Assembly (NCBI RefSeq): GCF_900157385.1
Contig: NZ_LT717701.1
Coordinates: 474,693-538,692 of the forward strand
DNA length: 64,000 nt
DNA from: Mycobacterium terramassiliense
Lineage (GTDB): Bacteria; Actinomycetota; Actinomycetes; Mycobacteriales; Mycobacteriaceae
Direction of reading: 5' to 3'
The notes under the pieces are model-generated. The model had not been told where the DNA came from, ran no database searches, and worked only from the letters and a program-made list of their open reading frames with translations. The position numbers and the translations under genes are program-made. This document shows positions 47,191 to 57,300 of the stretch, in pieces. Position 1 is the stretch's first letter. Every line of letters begins with the position of its first letter.

Positions 47191-50100
47191 GGCAGGGCCC
47201 TGATCGGTCCCGGCCGCGCCCAGCCGCGCACCGTGGTCACACCTTGCACGACGCCGGCCTCCGGCGCCTGATCCGCCGGCACCAACGGGTAGTACTGCTC
47301 GACCGATCCCCAGTCCCGGTACCAGTCACCGCTCAGGTAGGTCGAGACCGTCGAGGTGCGCAGCATCGCCTGGGTGATCAGGAACGGCCCCCCGGTCTCG
47401 CTGGCCTCCCACCCGTTCGACGACGACGCGGTCTGTTTGTGATCGGGCAGGATGCGGTAATGCGGAAGTTCGGCAACGCCAAGGTGTTCGGCGAACGGCC
47501 GCTGGCAGGGGAAGTTCGCGGCGGTCGCGATGTCCATCAGCACCGGGGCCTGCGACCCGATCAGCGCCTGCAGCGTCCGTAGCACCGGCACCCGCGGCGG
47601 CGTGAACGCGAACCACTGCTCGGAGCTCAGGTTCGGGTCGTAGGCGACGATGCGTGCCACGTTAGCCTCCGGCGGCGCCCAGGCCAGCGGGAAGCGCAGG
47701 TTGCGCCACGCCGGCTCCGGACCGATGTCGATCGGCTGCACCTCCGCGAGCGGCTGGGTGGTGCCGTCGGGGCGCGCGACCCCCCACTGCAGTTTCAGCG
47801 ACTGCCCGTAGGTGAAGGTGCCGTCCTCTTTGTACGACCAGATCGCGCCGGCGGCGGAGACGACCACGAGCGGTCGGTCACCGGTGCGAGGCGGCAACTG
47901 GTACCAGGCCGAGGTGGCGGTGGCGGCCAGGGAGTTCTCGCCGTAGCTGCCCATCACCGGCGTGCGCGCGGGATCGAGGCCGAACGGCAGCGCCGCGTGT
48001 GACCCGTTCACGCCGGCGGGGCCCTTCCCGCCGGCGGTGCCCGCGGAGTCACTCATGGCGGCGTTGGGTTTGTTCGGCGACGCATCGGAGTTCACCACCC
48101 CCGGCTTGGTGACCACCGGGTTGGACCTCAGGTCGTCGCCCACCCCCTCGGGTTTGAAGCCGACGGGATTGATCCCCCCGAGCGGGCCCGCGGGTCCGAA
48201 CGGCTGCCCCGGAACGGGTTGCAGCAGACCGGCATTGGGGTCGGGCTCGGCCAGCACGTCGTCGGCCATGGCGCAGCTGGTGGGCGACAGTCCCGATTCG
48301 AGCGTGGCGAGGTTGGCCTTGGCCGTCGTGTACAGCGGATAGCGGACGACGGCGGCCTTGGCCAACGAGCCGACCTCGCCGAGCACCATGATCGTCGCGA
48401 CCACCAGCAACGGGGTGGACGCCAGCACGCGGTTACGCCGGTTGTCCTTGACCTCGGTGTGCCCGGCGTAGTCCATCCGGAAGTGCTGCCAGGCGGCCAG
48501 CAGCCCGGTCAGGATCGACAACGTCAGGAACATCGACGTCACCGGATGGCTCGCGATCACGGGCTGGATATCCCACCAGGGGACCCCGTAGTTGCCGACG
48601 TAGAACCAGCCGTTGACCCCCGAGGTCGCCCACGCCAGCACGAACAGCAGCGCGGTCACATACAGCGTCAGGTTGCGGCGGCTGTGCAGGCCGATCCGGG
48701 CGAAGGCGAACGCGGTGACCGCACCCAGGGCGCCGGCCAGCCCGGCGAACGCGCCGAACTGCACGGCCCACTTCGTCGGGGTGAACGTCAGCAGCAGCAG
48801 GCCGACCGCGGTGGTGCCGATCAACCGCCACGCCGGCCCGCTGGCCAGCCCCGGCACCCCGCCGCGCCGCAGCAGCACCACCAGCATGCCGAACATGCAC
48901 AGGAACAGCACCAGCACCGCGAACCGCCGGGACATGGACCCGTCCGGGTTGGACTCCACCGTGAGGAAGTAGTAGCGCAGCCAATCCTGGTACCACGCGA
49001 TCGTCGGCCCGACCTTGTACTTGATGCGGGCCGACTCGGCGACGGTGGCCAGCGTTTCGCTGCGGAACACCACCACGGTGATCAGCGACAGGGCCGCGCC
49101 CAGCACCAGCAGCGGGGCGAGCAGCCCGTCGGTGTCCCGGCGCCGCCGGATCACCCGCGCGATGGCCCGCGAGCCCGTCAGCAGCGCGGCGACGGCGATC
49201 AGCCCCTGCGGCGCCAGCGTGGCCGTCAGCGTCGCGACGATGATCGCGACCGCCGCGGGGGCCAGCCGCCCCAGCGCGATGGCGCGTTCCACCAGCACCC
49301 AGGTCACCATCACGCCCAGCGCGATCAGCGGCTCGGGCCGCAGCCCGTTGTTGAACGGCAGCCACGCGGCCAGGAACACCGCGCCCGCGGTGAGCACCGC
49401 CACCCGGTTGGCCGCCAGGCCGCCCCGCCCCGGTCCCAACCGCCGCAGCACCCAATGGCCGATGATCAGCCAACACGCGATTCCGGCGAGCGTCGCCGGC
49501 AGCCGCATCCACACGCCGGCGGTGCTGATCGCGGCCAGCTTGGCCAGCACCGCGAGATACCAGTCGAACGGCGCGTCGGTCGTCCCGAAGTAGCGGTAGT
49601 AGTTGGCCACGTATCCGGCCTTGGGGGCGACGCGGGCGATGGTCAGGTTGTAGCCGTCGTCCGACGAGGTGGCGCCGATGACGTGCCAGAGCAGCAGCGT
49701 TGCGATGACTCCGACATCGGCGAGCCACGTCGCGGCGCCGACGCGCCGCAGCCGGGTGAGCAGGGAACGCCAGTCGATCCGCAGGTTGCCGCCGCGGCTG
49801 CGCCGATCCAGCGCCGCCATCGCGGCGATGGCCGCCAGGACCGCCAGGGTGCCCACGGCCATCACCACCGTCTTCAGGGCGGTGGGCGACGTGATGAACC
49901 TGGTGTCGACGTCGACGCGCGCCGAAAGTCCCGGCTGCGCAGGCACTTTCAGGTCGGTGAAGATCCCGCCGACCTGGGGCTTTTTCTCCGACGGCAGGGT
50001 GCCCGAGGCGCCGGGGATGCCGACGAAGTCCGCGCCGGCGGCACCGGCGTCGGCCCAGATGTGCAGGACGCTGCAGGCGCCCGCCGCGACCGCCGCGCGC

Positions 50101-50477
50101 TTCGCGACCGTGGCCACGGTGTCGCGGAACGCAACGACGATCACGTCCTTGTCGGCGCGCACGAACAGCCCGTTCTTGCCGGTGTCCACCCCGCCCGCGG
50201 GCAGGGTCGATACGACGAGGCCGCCGGCCGCGGGCAAGGTGGCCATCGCGGCGCAGGGGATGGAGATGTCCAGCGCGCGCGGCGCGCCCGACACCAGCGG
50301 GGCGGTGATCTGGGTGACGTGCCCGTCCGTGCTGCCCTGCGGCCACAGCACGGTCGCGGTCGTCTGCTTCACCGGAAGCAAGGGAACGGTGACGCACAAC
50401 AGCAGGCCCACGAGTCCCGCGACGACGGCGATCGACCGCGGGACGCGCAGCGATCGCTCATTACGGTCGTGGGGCAC
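47187..50477 (-). CDS. embA: Arabinosyltransferase EmbA
   Basis: The partner of EmbB in arabinogalactan arabinan synthesis. The 1096 residues compare with 1094 in Mtb. It has the same layout: N-terminal domain, multiple helices, a catalytic loop with [19 protein letters not shown], and a C-terminal carbohydrate-binding domain. In place of GMARV it has TIARV, as is typical of EmbA. The GTG at 50477 is preceded by a leaderless -10. It is divergent from embR, with twin hairpins in the 176 bp between, so EmbR probably controls it. Confidence 0.96.
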   Translation of the reverse strand: MPHDRNERSLRVPRSIAVVAGLVGLLLCVTVPLLPVKQTTATVLWPQGSTDGHVTQITAPLVSGAPRALDISIPCAAMATLPAAGGLVVSTLPAGGVDTGKNGLFVRADKDVIVVAFRDTVATVAKRAAVAAGACSVLHIWADAGAAGADFVGIPGASGTLPSEKKPQVGGIFTDLKVPAQPGLSARVDVDTRFITSPTALKTVVMAVGTLAVLAAIAAMAALDRRSRGGNLRIDWRSLLTRLRRVGAATWLADVGVIATLLLWHVIGATSSDDGYNLTIARVAPKAGYVANYYRYFGTTDAPFDWYLAVLAKLAAISTAGVWMRLPATLAGIACWLIIGHWVLRRLGPGRGGLAANRVAVLTAGAVFLAAWLPFNNGLRPEPLIALGVMVTWVLVERAIALGRLAPAAVAIIVATLTATLAPQGLIAVAALLTGSRAIARVIRRRRDTDGLLAPLLVLGAALSLITVVVFRSETLATVAESARIKYKVGPTIAWYQDWLRYYFLTVESNPDGSMSRRFAVLVLFLCMFGMLVVLLRRGGVPGLASGPAWRLIGTTAVGLLLLTFTPTKWAVQFGAFAGLAGALGAVTAFAFARIGLHSRRNLTLYVTALLFVLAWATSGVNGWFYVGNYGVPWWDIQPVIASHPVTSMFLTLSILTGLLAAWQHFRMDYAGHTEVKDNRRNRVLASTPLLVVATIMVLGEVGSLAKAAVVRYPLYTTAKANLATLESGLSPTSCAMADDVLAEPDPNAGLLQPVPGQPFGPAGPLGGINPVGFKPEGVGDDLRSNPVVTKPGVVNSDASPNKPNAAMSDSAGTAGGKGPAGVNGSHAALPFGLDPARTPVMGSYGENSLAATATSAWYQLPPRTGDRPLVVVSAAGAIWSYKEDGTFTYGQSLKLQWGVARPDGTTQPLAEVQPIDIGPEPAWRNLRFPLAWAPPEANVARIVAYDPNLSSEQWFAFTPPRVPVLRTLQALIGSQAPVLMDIATAANFPCQRPFAEHLGVAELPHYRILPDHKQTASSSNGWEASETGGPFLITQAMLRTSTVSTYLSGDWYRDWGSVEQYYPLVPADQAPEAGVVQGVTTVRGWARPGPIRALP

Positions 50478-50485
50478 GAGGCTCG

Positions 50486-50491
50486 ATGGTA
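50486..50491 (-). promoter_or_regulatory. embA -10 hexamer, leaderless
   Basis: TACCAT on the minus strand ends 8 nt before the embA GTG. It would drive the embA-embB pair. Confidence 0.45.
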
Positions 50492-50504
50492 AGGGACGCG
50501 GCTT

Positions 50505-50600
50505 AGCGCGGTGAGGACGCAGGGCCGCGCCGGCGGCCCGAGGACGAACCGGACAATCGGCCCAGCGCGGTAAGCACGCGGGGCCGCCGCCGCGGCCCGG
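50505..50600. repeat. Tandem repeat with twin hairpins between embA and embR
   Basis: Two related units of about 37 bp (50505-50542 and 50564-50600) begin AGCGCGGTGAGGACGC and AGCGCGGTAAGCACGC. Each holds a perfect 7-bp hairpin, GGGCCGC-N4-GCGGCCC (50522-50539 and 50581-50598). The repeat lies in the divergent promoter region and may bind EmbR or another factor. Confidence 0.75.
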
Positions 50601-50626
50601 TTATTTGCCGCGGCCCTCCGGCGAAA

Positions 50627-50632
50627 TAAACT
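50627..50632 (+). promoter_or_regulatory. Possible embR -10 hexamer
   Basis: TAAACT (TANNNT) ends 21 nt before the ATG chosen for embR, giving a short leader. It is too close to the GTG at 50636 for that codon to be transcribed. Confidence 0.35.
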
Positions 50633-50653
50633 CTCGTGTCAAGAACGGCCCCG

Positions 50654-51817
50654 ATGACCCAGAAGGCTGGCGGCGCGATGACGAATGCAGGTCTCGGGTT
50701 CGGTGTCTTGGGACCGTTGCTGATGACCAGCCACGGGGTCCGGGTCCCGGTCGGCGCGCCGAAGCAGCGGGCGGTGCTGGCCATGCTGTTGATCAACCGC
50801 AATCGGCCGGTGTCCGTCGACTCGTTGATCAACGCGGTGTGGGACGAGGACCCGGTGCCCGCCGCGCGCACCAGCATCCAGGCCCACGTGTCCAACCTGC
50901 GCCGGTTGCTGCGCAGCGCCGGCGTCGACCCGTACCAGGTGCTGGCGAGCGCGCCGCCCGGGTATCAACTCAGCGTCGCCGACGCCGACTGCGACCTGGG
51001 GCGCTTCACCGCCGCGAAGGTCGCGGGAAACCAGGCCGCCGCCGCGGGACGCTTCGACGAGGCCAGCCGGCACTTCTCGTTGGCGCTGGGCGAATGGCGC
51101 GGGCCGGTGCTGGACGACCTGCGCGACTACGCCTTCGTCGACGCCTTCGCCACCGCGCTGATGGAGGAAAAGGTGGCCGCCCACACCGCGCGCGCCGAAG
51201 CCGAGATCGCGTGCGGCCGCGCCGGGGAGGTGATCGGCGAGCTCGAGGCGCTCACCGCCGAGCATCCGTACCGCGAACCTCTGTGGGCGCAACTGATCAC
51301 CGCCTATTACGTCACCGAGCGCCAGTCCGACGCGCTCGGCGCCTTTCGGCGGCTCAAGACGGCCCTGGCCGAGGGGCTCGGCATCGACCCGGGCCGCACC
51401 GTCAGCGCCCTGCACGAGCGGATCCTGCGGCAGGAACCGTTGGGCCTGAAACGGGCCGATCTGACCACGCACAAGCGCGGCGTCTACCGGCAGGAGTCCA
51501 CGACCGCGGGGATCCAGCTGGCCGAGTCGGCGGTCGCCGGGCTGCGCGACCAGACGGGACGGCTCCACCCGCTCACGGGAGCGATCACCCGCATCGGGCG
51601 CTTCACCGACAACGACGTCGTCCTGGACGACACCGACGTCAGCCGCCACCACGCCGTCATCACCGACACCGGAACCGGCTTCATGATGACCGACCTGCGG
51701 TCCACCAACGGCGTCGAGGTGCAGGGCCAGCGCATCCGCGCCAGCGCCGCCCTGGCCGACGGCGACCGCATCCGCATCGGCGGCCACGAGTTCACCTTCG
51801 AAGTCCGCCGGGGCTGA
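50654..51817 (+). CDS. embR: Transcriptional regulator EmbR
   Basis: A SARP-family activator of the emb genes; its FHA domain binds phosphorylated PknH. From the ATG at 50654 it has 387 residues against 388 in Mtb; a GTG at 50636 and an ATG at 50678 are other possible starts. The winged-helix domain (about 10-100) has PKQRAVLAMLLINRNRPVSVDSLINAVW and SIQAHVSNLRRLLR. A bacterial transcriptional activation/TPR domain follows (about 105-270). The C-terminal FHA domain (about 300-385) keeps ITRIGRFTDNDVVLDD, VSRHHAVITD and DLRSTNGVEV. Its position beside embA matches the M. avium arrangement; in Mtb embR lies elsewhere. Confidence 0.95.
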   Translation: MTQKAGGAMTNAGLGFGVLGPLLMTSHGVRVPVGAPKQRAVLAMLLINRNRPVSVDSLINAVWDEDPVPAARTSIQAHVSNLRRLLRSAGVDPYQVLASAPPGYQLSVADADCDLGRFTAAKVAGNQAAAAGRFDEASRHFSLALGEWRGPVLDDLRDYAFVDAFATALMEEKVAAHTARAEAEIACGRAGEVIGELEALTAEHPYREPLWAQLITAYYVTERQSDALGAFRRLKTALAEGLGIDPGRTVSALHERILRQEPLGLKRADLTTHKRGVYRQESTTAGIQLAESAVAGLRDQTGRLHPLTGAITRIGRFTDNDVVLDDTDVSRHHAVITDTGTGFMMTDLRSTNGVEVQGQRIRASAALADGDRIRIGGHEFTFEVRRG

Positions 51818-51819
51818 GG

Positions 51820-52443
51820 CTATTTCGCCAGCCGCTTGGCCAGGGTGGGCAGGCCCGGCCCGTCGAGGTCCGCCAGCGCCGCCGGCCGGCCCGTCATGGC
51901 CATCAGCAGCGCCTCGCCCGGGCCGGTGACCTCGCGCCCGCTGCCGTGCTCCCAGTCGATGTCGTTGGCGCGCAGGCGAAGTCCCCTGATCCGGCGCCCG
52001 GCGCCGAGCCTGGGGTTGCCGGGCACCAGGTCCAGCACCCGCTTCAGCCGGTCCTCGGGAACGGCGCGCGGCCGGCCGAGCGAGCGCCGGATGTCCTGAT
52101 GGTGGATGGTGCCGTCGACGAGCGCGATCATGCCGCCGAAGCCCGCGGTCAGCCCCTTGGGCGTGAGGTGCTCGCGCAGAAATTCCAGCAGCTGCTGCGG
52201 GCTCAGCGCGGCGAACTCGTCGACGCCCACCTGATTGGCCCGCACCACCCAGCCCTTGGCGAACCGCCTCAGCAGCCCCGCGACGCCCAGCTCCTCGTAG
52301 CTGACCACATGCGCCACAACGTCTTTGACCGTCCACTTCGAGCACAGGGTGGGCGCCGCCCAGTCCTGCGGCGCGCACGTGGCCAGGAAGTCGGCGAGGT
52401 CGGCCCGCTCGGTGTGCGCCATCGTCATCAGGGTGGCGGTCAT
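51820..52443 (-). CDS. DinB/maleylpyruvate isomerase-like protein
   Basis: A 207-residue protein of the mycothiol-dependent maleylpyruvate isomerase/DinB four-helix family (TIGR03083-like). The N-terminal half has the typical RADLADFLATCAPQDWAAPTLCSKWTVKDVVAHV, with the metal-site His in VAHV and further His in VDGTIHHQDIRR. The ATG at 52443 overlaps the SRPBCC stop by 4 nt. It is the third gene of an ArsR-controlled operon. Family members are thiol transferases or metal-binding proteins; the substrate is unknown. Confidence 0.78.
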   Translation of the reverse strand: MTATLMTMAHTERADLADFLATCAPQDWAAPTLCSKWTVKDVVAHVVSYEELGVAGLLRRFAKGWVVRANQVGVDEFAALSPQQLLEFLREHLTPKGLTAGFGGMIALVDGTIHHQDIRRSLGRPRAVPEDRLKRVLDLVPGNPRLGAGRRIRGLRLRANDIDWEHGSGREVTGPGEALLMAMTGRPAALADLDGPGLPTLAKRLAK

Positions 52444-52922
52444 GGGTGCGCCTCGACGCTGAGCAGGCGCGCGTAGCGATCGAGATACAGCGGCCAGCCG
52501 GCGTCCCCGTCGACGCCGTCGGCGACCGACTCCCAGCCCGGGCCGTGCCGGTCCAGATTGCGGTGTTGCAGCTCGACGCGGGTGCGGTCGCCGGACTCGG
52601 CGGTGAAGCGGACCTCGACCTCGCTGGTCTTGGACGGATCGGCTTCCACCTGCCAGGTCGGGCCGATGTCCCACGTGAACACCACGCGGTGCGGCGGCTC
52701 GTAGACCAAGACCCGCGCCCAACGGCATTCGCTGCCGTCGACGCCGCGGTCGTAGATGCGACCGCCCACCCGCGGCTCGAACACCGTCGCGGCGATGGGA
52801 ACGGCGAGCAGGTTGTGCTCGCGCGGCTTGAAGTCGCCGAAGCGCTCGGTGAAGACGGCGAACGCGCGCTCGATCGGGGCGTTGACGACGACGTGGTGCG
52901 CGACGTCCGGTGTTCGCGTCAT
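52440..52922 (-). CDS. SRPBCC/AHSA1-family protein
   Basis: A 160-residue helix-grip-fold protein related to activator of Hsp90 ATPase-like proteins: VVVNAPIERAFAVFTERFGDFKP, VGGRIYDRGVDGSECRWARVLVYEPPHRVVFTWDI and RVELQHRNLDRHGPGWES. The fold binds hydrophobic ligands in a deep pocket. It is coupled to the ArsR gene upstream (4-nt overlap) and the DinB-like gene downstream. ArsR-SRPBCC pairs are common in mycobacteria and usually form self-regulated stress operons; the ligand is unknown. Confidence 0.82.
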   Translation of the reverse strand: MTRTPDVAHHVVVNAPIERAFAVFTERFGDFKPREHNLLAVPIAATVFEPRVGGRIYDRGVDGSECRWARVLVYEPPHRVVFTWDIGPTWQVEADPSKTSEVEVRFTAESGDRTRVELQHRNLDRHGPGWESVADGVDGDAGWPLYLDRYARLLSVEAHP

Positions 52923-53245
52923 GACGGTTCTCCCTCCATCTCCTCGACGGTTTTCGCATAGGCGGCCAGCGCCTGGGCCCAGAACCGGTCGAGCTCGGCG
53001 CGCAACGCCTCGAGGCCGGTCGGGTCGAGCTGATAGACGCGCCGCGTGCCGGCGGCGCGGTCGCGGACCAGCCGGGCGGACTTGAGGACCTTGAGGTGCT
53101 GCGACACGGCCGGCCTGCTGACGGGCAGGTCGCGGGCCAGCTCACCCACGGCCGCCGGGCCCCGCGCCAGACGCTCCACGATCGAGCGCCGGGTCCCGTC
53201 CGCCAGCGCCAGCCATGCGTCGCCGACCGGTTGGTAAGTGGTCAC
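52919..53245 (-). CDS. ArsR-family repressor
   Basis: A 108-residue winged-helix repressor. The HTH is PAAVGELARDLPVSRPAVSQHLKVLKSARLV (about 29-59), followed by the wing RAAGTRRVYQLDPTGLEALRAEL. No Cys or His metal site typical of ArsR/SmtB is present, so it is probably not a metal sensor. The GTG at 53245 lies at leaderless distance from TAAACT. The CGTAAGTTTACG palindrome overlapping that -10 is its likely autoregulatory operator. Confidence 0.85.
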   Translation of the reverse strand: MTTYQPVGDAWLALADGTRRSIVERLARGPAAVGELARDLPVSRPAVSQHLKVLKSARLVRDRAAGTRRVYQLDPTGLEALRAELDRFWAQALAAYAKTVEEMEGEPS

Positions 53246-53249
53246 GAAC

Positions 53250-53266
53250 CGTAAGTTTACGCTTAC
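53250..53266. promoter_or_regulatory. ArsR operator overlapping the arsR-type promoter
   Basis: CGTAAGTTTACG (53250-53261) is a perfect 12-bp palindrome, and GTAAG/CTTAC arms extend it to 53266. The minus-strand -10 TAAACT (53254-53259), 8 nt before the arsR-type GTG, lies inside it, so a bound repressor would block RNA polymerase. Confidence 0.6.
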
Positions 53267-53298
53267 CGAATCGCCTGGATCAAGGCTGCTCGCACGGG

Positions 53299-53340
53299 AC
53301 GCGTCAGGCTATCCTGACACCGTGAGCCTTTCTGACGCGT
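53299..53340. promoter_or_regulatory. Nested palindromes over HTH-PASTA gene promoter
   Basis: TCAGG-CTAT-CCTGA (53304-53317) covers the -10 TATCCT (53310-53315), which ends 6 nt before the GTG at 53322. An outer 9-bp pair, ACGCGTCAG (53299-53307) and CTGACGCGT (53332-53340), flanks promoter and start codon. The layout suggests tight autoregulation of a leaderless gene. Confidence 0.5.
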
Positions 53341-53957
53341 GGGAGCAGGCGCAACGGGCGTGGCGCCGACTCGCAGCGCGCAGCGGGCGTCCCAGCGACG
53401 ACGGGCTGGAGGCGCTGTCCGACATCGGCGTGGTGCGCCGGATGCTGGACCAGGCGGAGTTGGCTGCCGTGCGGACCGCCCGGCGGCACGGAAAGTCCTG
53501 GGCCGAGATCGCCACGGAATTGGGCGTCACGCGCCAATCGGCGTGGGAACGCTGGCGGGACCTTGACGACTCCGCGCGTGGTGCCGAGTCGACGCCGGTC
53601 GGCGACATCGCCGCGGATCTGGTGGAGGTCCGTGTCCGGGAGGCGTCCTGGAGTGCGAAGGTGACCGTGCCGAATGTCGTCGGGCTCGAGTGGGCCGCGG
53701 CCCGCGAGGCGCTCAACGACGAGGGGCTGATCGCGATGAACGCCGAAGGGGACTTCCCTTCCGCACCCGGAGACCGGGACTGGATCGTCACGGACCAGAG
53801 CCCCGAGTCCGGCGCGCGGGTCAAATCCGGATCCGCGGTCCGGCTGTGGCTCACCGGTGACGGGGGCGCGGGCGTTCGCGAACCGCGCCGCCCGCGACCC
53901 ACGCCCATATCGGCCCGGGAGATGCGGCCCGAACCCCGCGACCAAGCGGTCGGATAG
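53322..53957 (+). CDS. HTH and PASTA-domain protein
   Basis: A 211-residue protein with no signal peptide or membrane helix. The N-terminal half has an HTH of the SWAEIATELGVTRQSAWERW type (about 62-81). The C-terminal part (about 112-185) is a PASTA domain: VTVPNVVGLEWAAAREALND, IVTDQSPESGARVKSGSAVRLWL. PASTA domains normally sense muropeptides outside the cell on PknB or PBPs, so a cytosolic copy joined to DNA binding is unusual. The tail is rich in Arg and Pro. The GTG at 53322 follows a leaderless -10 within nested palindromes. Targets are unknown; autoregulation is inferred. Confidence 0.75.
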   Translation: MSLSDAWEQAQRAWRRLAARSGRPSDDGLEALSDIGVVRRMLDQAELAAVRTARRHGKSWAEIATELGVTRQSAWERWRDLDDSARGAESTPVGDIAADLVEVRVREASWSAKVTVPNVVGLEWAAAREALNDEGLIAMNAEGDFPSAPGDRDWIVTDQSPESGARVKSGSAVRLWLTGDGGAGVREPRRPRPTPISAREMRPEPRDQAVG

Positions 53958-54036
53958 GCCCGCGGCGCAAGAATTCCGCAATCGACGCGCGTCACACTTC
54001 CCCTGTCCTCAACCGCCGAGGCAGAGGAGGAAACGG

Positions 54037-54336
54037 ATGAGCGCCCCTCGCTCCCCGAGGCTGGTCGTGGCCGGGGTCCTGCTTTCGGGCATCCTCGCGG
54101 CGGCCGGATTCGGCCTGGCCACCGGCACCGCGCAGGCCAAGCCGCGAGGCCCGTACCAATGGTGTCCCGGCCAGCACCTGCCGGAGACCGACGTCGTGTG
54201 GGACATGAACGTCTGCCACACCTGGTACTGGGTCGACTATGGGTTCCAGGCCAACCGCGGTCACTTCGTCTACGAGGGCGACACCCCCCCGCCGGACCTG
54301 GGCTGCATCCCGGGGCTGTGCCTGCCCGGGCTGTAG
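54037..54336 (+). CDS. Small secreted Cys-containing protein
   Basis: A 99-residue exported protein. The signal peptide LVVAGVLLSGILAAAGFGLATGTAQA ends with an AQA cleavage site near residue 34. The mature part is about 65 residues, with four Cys (WCPGQHLP, NVCHTWYW, GCIPGLCLPGL) that could form two disulphides, and is rich in Trp, Tyr and Pro. Similar short secreted proteins are frequent in mycobacteria without known function. AGAGGAGG is a strong ribosome binding site. It ends 2 nt from the convergent embC stop. Confidence 0.8.
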   Translation: MSAPRSPRLVVAGVLLSGILAAAGFGLATGTAQAKPRGPYQWCPGQHLPETDVVWDMNVCHTWYWVDYGFQANRGHFVYEGDTPPPDLGCIPGLCLPGL

Positions 54337-54338
54337 GG

Positions 54339-57300
54339 CTAGGTACGGCGCAGCGGGCCCGGGTTCCACAGGCCGCTGCGCGTCGCGATCCCCAGCTGCA
54401 GATCGGCGGGTTTTGCGTTGGGGTAGTACGGCGTCAACCTTTGCAGCGAGCCCCAATCGCGCGACCAGTCGTCCTTAAGGTAGGTGGCCAGGGTGGTCGC
54501 CTTCACCAAGAGCTCCGTGACGCCCAACGGGCCGCCCCCGTTGTTGTCCATCACCGGCGAGTTCGCCTCGGCGCCGAATCGGTCCGGCAGGATGCGCCAC
54601 TTCGGTGTCTCGTCGACGCCGTTTTGATGGCCGAAGGGTCGCTGGCAGGGGAAGGCCAGTCCGACGAGCCAGTCCAGGAACACCGGGTCCCGGGACCCCA
54701 CCACGTCCTGCAGCGTGCGCAGCTGCGGAATCCGCGGCGGCGTCAGCGCGATCCAGTGCTGTGGCGCCAGGTCTTCGTCGTCGGCGACCAGGCGGATCTG
54801 GGTGGCGGTGCTGGGGATGGCGGATAGCGCCAGTCGCAGGTTGCGCCAGGCGGGGGACGCGCCGACGTCGGCCAGTTGGAACGACCCGCCGGGGTGGCCG
54901 CCGGCCGCCTGGTCGTCGGTGGCCCACTGCACCTGGACCTCCCGGGGGTCGAAGCGGCCGGCCGCGCTGACCACCAGCAGCGGGCCCGCCTTGTCGCGCG
55001 CGGGCAGCCGATACCAGCCCGACCGCAGATGCGCGGGCAACTGGATTCCCGGGCGCCAGCTGCCGAGCACCGGCGTGCGCGCCGGGTCGAGGTTGTAGGG
55101 CAACTGCGCCGCCGAGCCGTTGATTCCCGGTGCGGGGGTGGTGCCGCCCTCGGTGCCGGCCTCCGCGCCGGTGATCAGCTTGTCTTCGCCGACGAAGCTG
55201 CGGTCGCCGGGACGTTCCATCACCGGGTCGGCGCGGACGTCGGCGGGAATGCCGTTGGGGGTGAACGCTTCCGACAGGCCCGCGCCCAGGGCGTCGGCGA
55301 CCGTGGCGCTCACCGGCGCCAGCATGCCGGCGTTGGGGTCCTGCTCTACCAGCACGTCCTCGGCCAGGCCGCAGGACTTGCCGGTCAGCGCCTCGAGGTT
55401 CGAGCGGCCCACCGTCCACGCCGGGTACTGGTCGGTCATCGCCAGCGTCAACGACGCGACCTCGAAAACCACCAGGATCCACGTCGCAATTGCCAACGGG
55501 GACTGGACAAGTCCGGCGACTCGCGCGCCCAGACGAGTTTTGGGTGCGCCGTTGTCCGGATCGACGAAGTGGAACCACGCCGCCAGCAGTAGCACCAGCA
55601 GGGTCAGCCCGAGCAGCGCGGTGGCGAAGGCGTAATGCCAGGCTGGGAACGAATTCGACCAGGGCACACCGAAATTGGAGACGTACCACCACCCGTTGAC
55701 GCTGGCGAACGACAACGCCACCAAGAACAGCACCACGGCGGCGAACACGGTGCGGTTGCGCCGCGACCGCATCGCCACGGCCGTCACCGCGACGGCGGCG
55801 AGCGCACCCAGCGGCCCCGCCAGGCCGGCGAACACCCCGAAGTGGTGGGTCCATTTGGTCGGCGTGAACATCATCGCGACGAACGAAATGATGGTGATCC
55901 CCACGATGCGACGGCTCGGTCCGGCGGCGGTACCCGGAATCTTCCCCTTGCGCAAGGACATTGCGACGGTTATCCCGAGCGCCAGCACCAGCGCCAGCAC
56001 CGCGAAGCGGCGGGCGACGGATCCGTCGGGGCTGGCCATGAACAGCCGCTCGTAGCGGAGGTGTTCGTCGAACCAGCTCAGGCTGGGCCCGACGGCGCGC
56101 TTGAGAGCGGTGGCCTGGATCTCGCCGGCCAGCGTCTGGTCGCGGAAGATCAGGATCACGGTGACGGTGACCGCGGCCAGCAGGGGCGCTATGAGGGGCA
56201 GCGCGCCGAACAGTTTGGATCTGCGGTGCAGGATCGTCCGCAGCGGCCCGATCGCGACCAGCAGCGCGCCGATCGAGGCGATGCCCGTCGGCCCGGAGAA
56301 CAGGGTCAGCGCGCCGATGATGCAGGCGATGGCCACCGGCAGCAGCCGGCTGGTGGCCACCGCGCGTTCGACCGAGCACCAGGTCAGCAGGATGCCCAGG
56401 GCGATGATCGGCTCGGGGCGCAGGCCGTTGTCGAGCGGCAGCCAGACCGCGAGGAACATGCCCGCCGCCGTCCACGCCGCGGCCCGGTTCCGCTTGACCG
56501 CGTCGCCCAGCCGGGGCATCACCTCGCGGCTGATCACCCACCAGCACGTCAGCGCCATCGCCAGGGTGGGCAGCCGCATCCAGATGCTGGTGGTGCTGAC
56601 GTGGGCCCACACCGCCAGCAGGTCGTAGTACCAGCCGAACGGGGCCTCGGGGGTGCCGAACCAGCGGTAGTAGTTGGCCATGTAGCCGGCGTGCTCGGAG
56701 ACCCGCGCCATGGTCAGGATGTAGCCGTCGTCGGACGTGTTGGCGCCGACGAAGTGCCACCACGCCAGCACGGCGATGACGAGCGCGTCCAGGCCGCCGA
56801 CGGACCACCAGCGCGCGGGCAGGAAACGGCGGTGCCGGGTCCCGTCCGCGGTGTCGAGGACGTGCAGGGCGAGCAGCGCGGCGGCCGTCAGCACCACCCC
56901 GAGGATCATCGCCGCCATCTTCAGTGTGGTGGGGCTGCTGCTGTAGCGGGTGTCGACGGTCGCCGAAAAGCTCAGGCCCGGCGGCGCCGGCCCGCTCAGG
57001 TCGGTGAAGACGCCGACGATCTGCGGCCGGAAGTCGTAGCCGCTTTTCTCACCGCGCAGCGGCGCGCCGGGATGCTCGGCGTTGGGGCCCTGCGTCAGGC
57101 CGACGAATTCGGCGGTGACCTTCTCGGCGTGTGCGGTGAAGGTCAACCGCTGGCAGGCCGGGCTGAGCACCTCGCTCAACGGGGCGGTGACCACGGCGAC
57201 GTTGCGCACCACGACCACCAGGTAGTCGTTGGCGCGCTGGATGAGCAGGCCGCGGTCGACGGCCTTGGGGGCCTGCTTGGGCACCGTGGACAACAGCACC

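Noticed and set aside
51820..53145. 441-codon fusion of DinB-like and upstream sequence
   Set aside because: The upstream part is out of frame with the SRPBCC and ArsR proteins. Coupled ATGA starts give three normal-sized genes.
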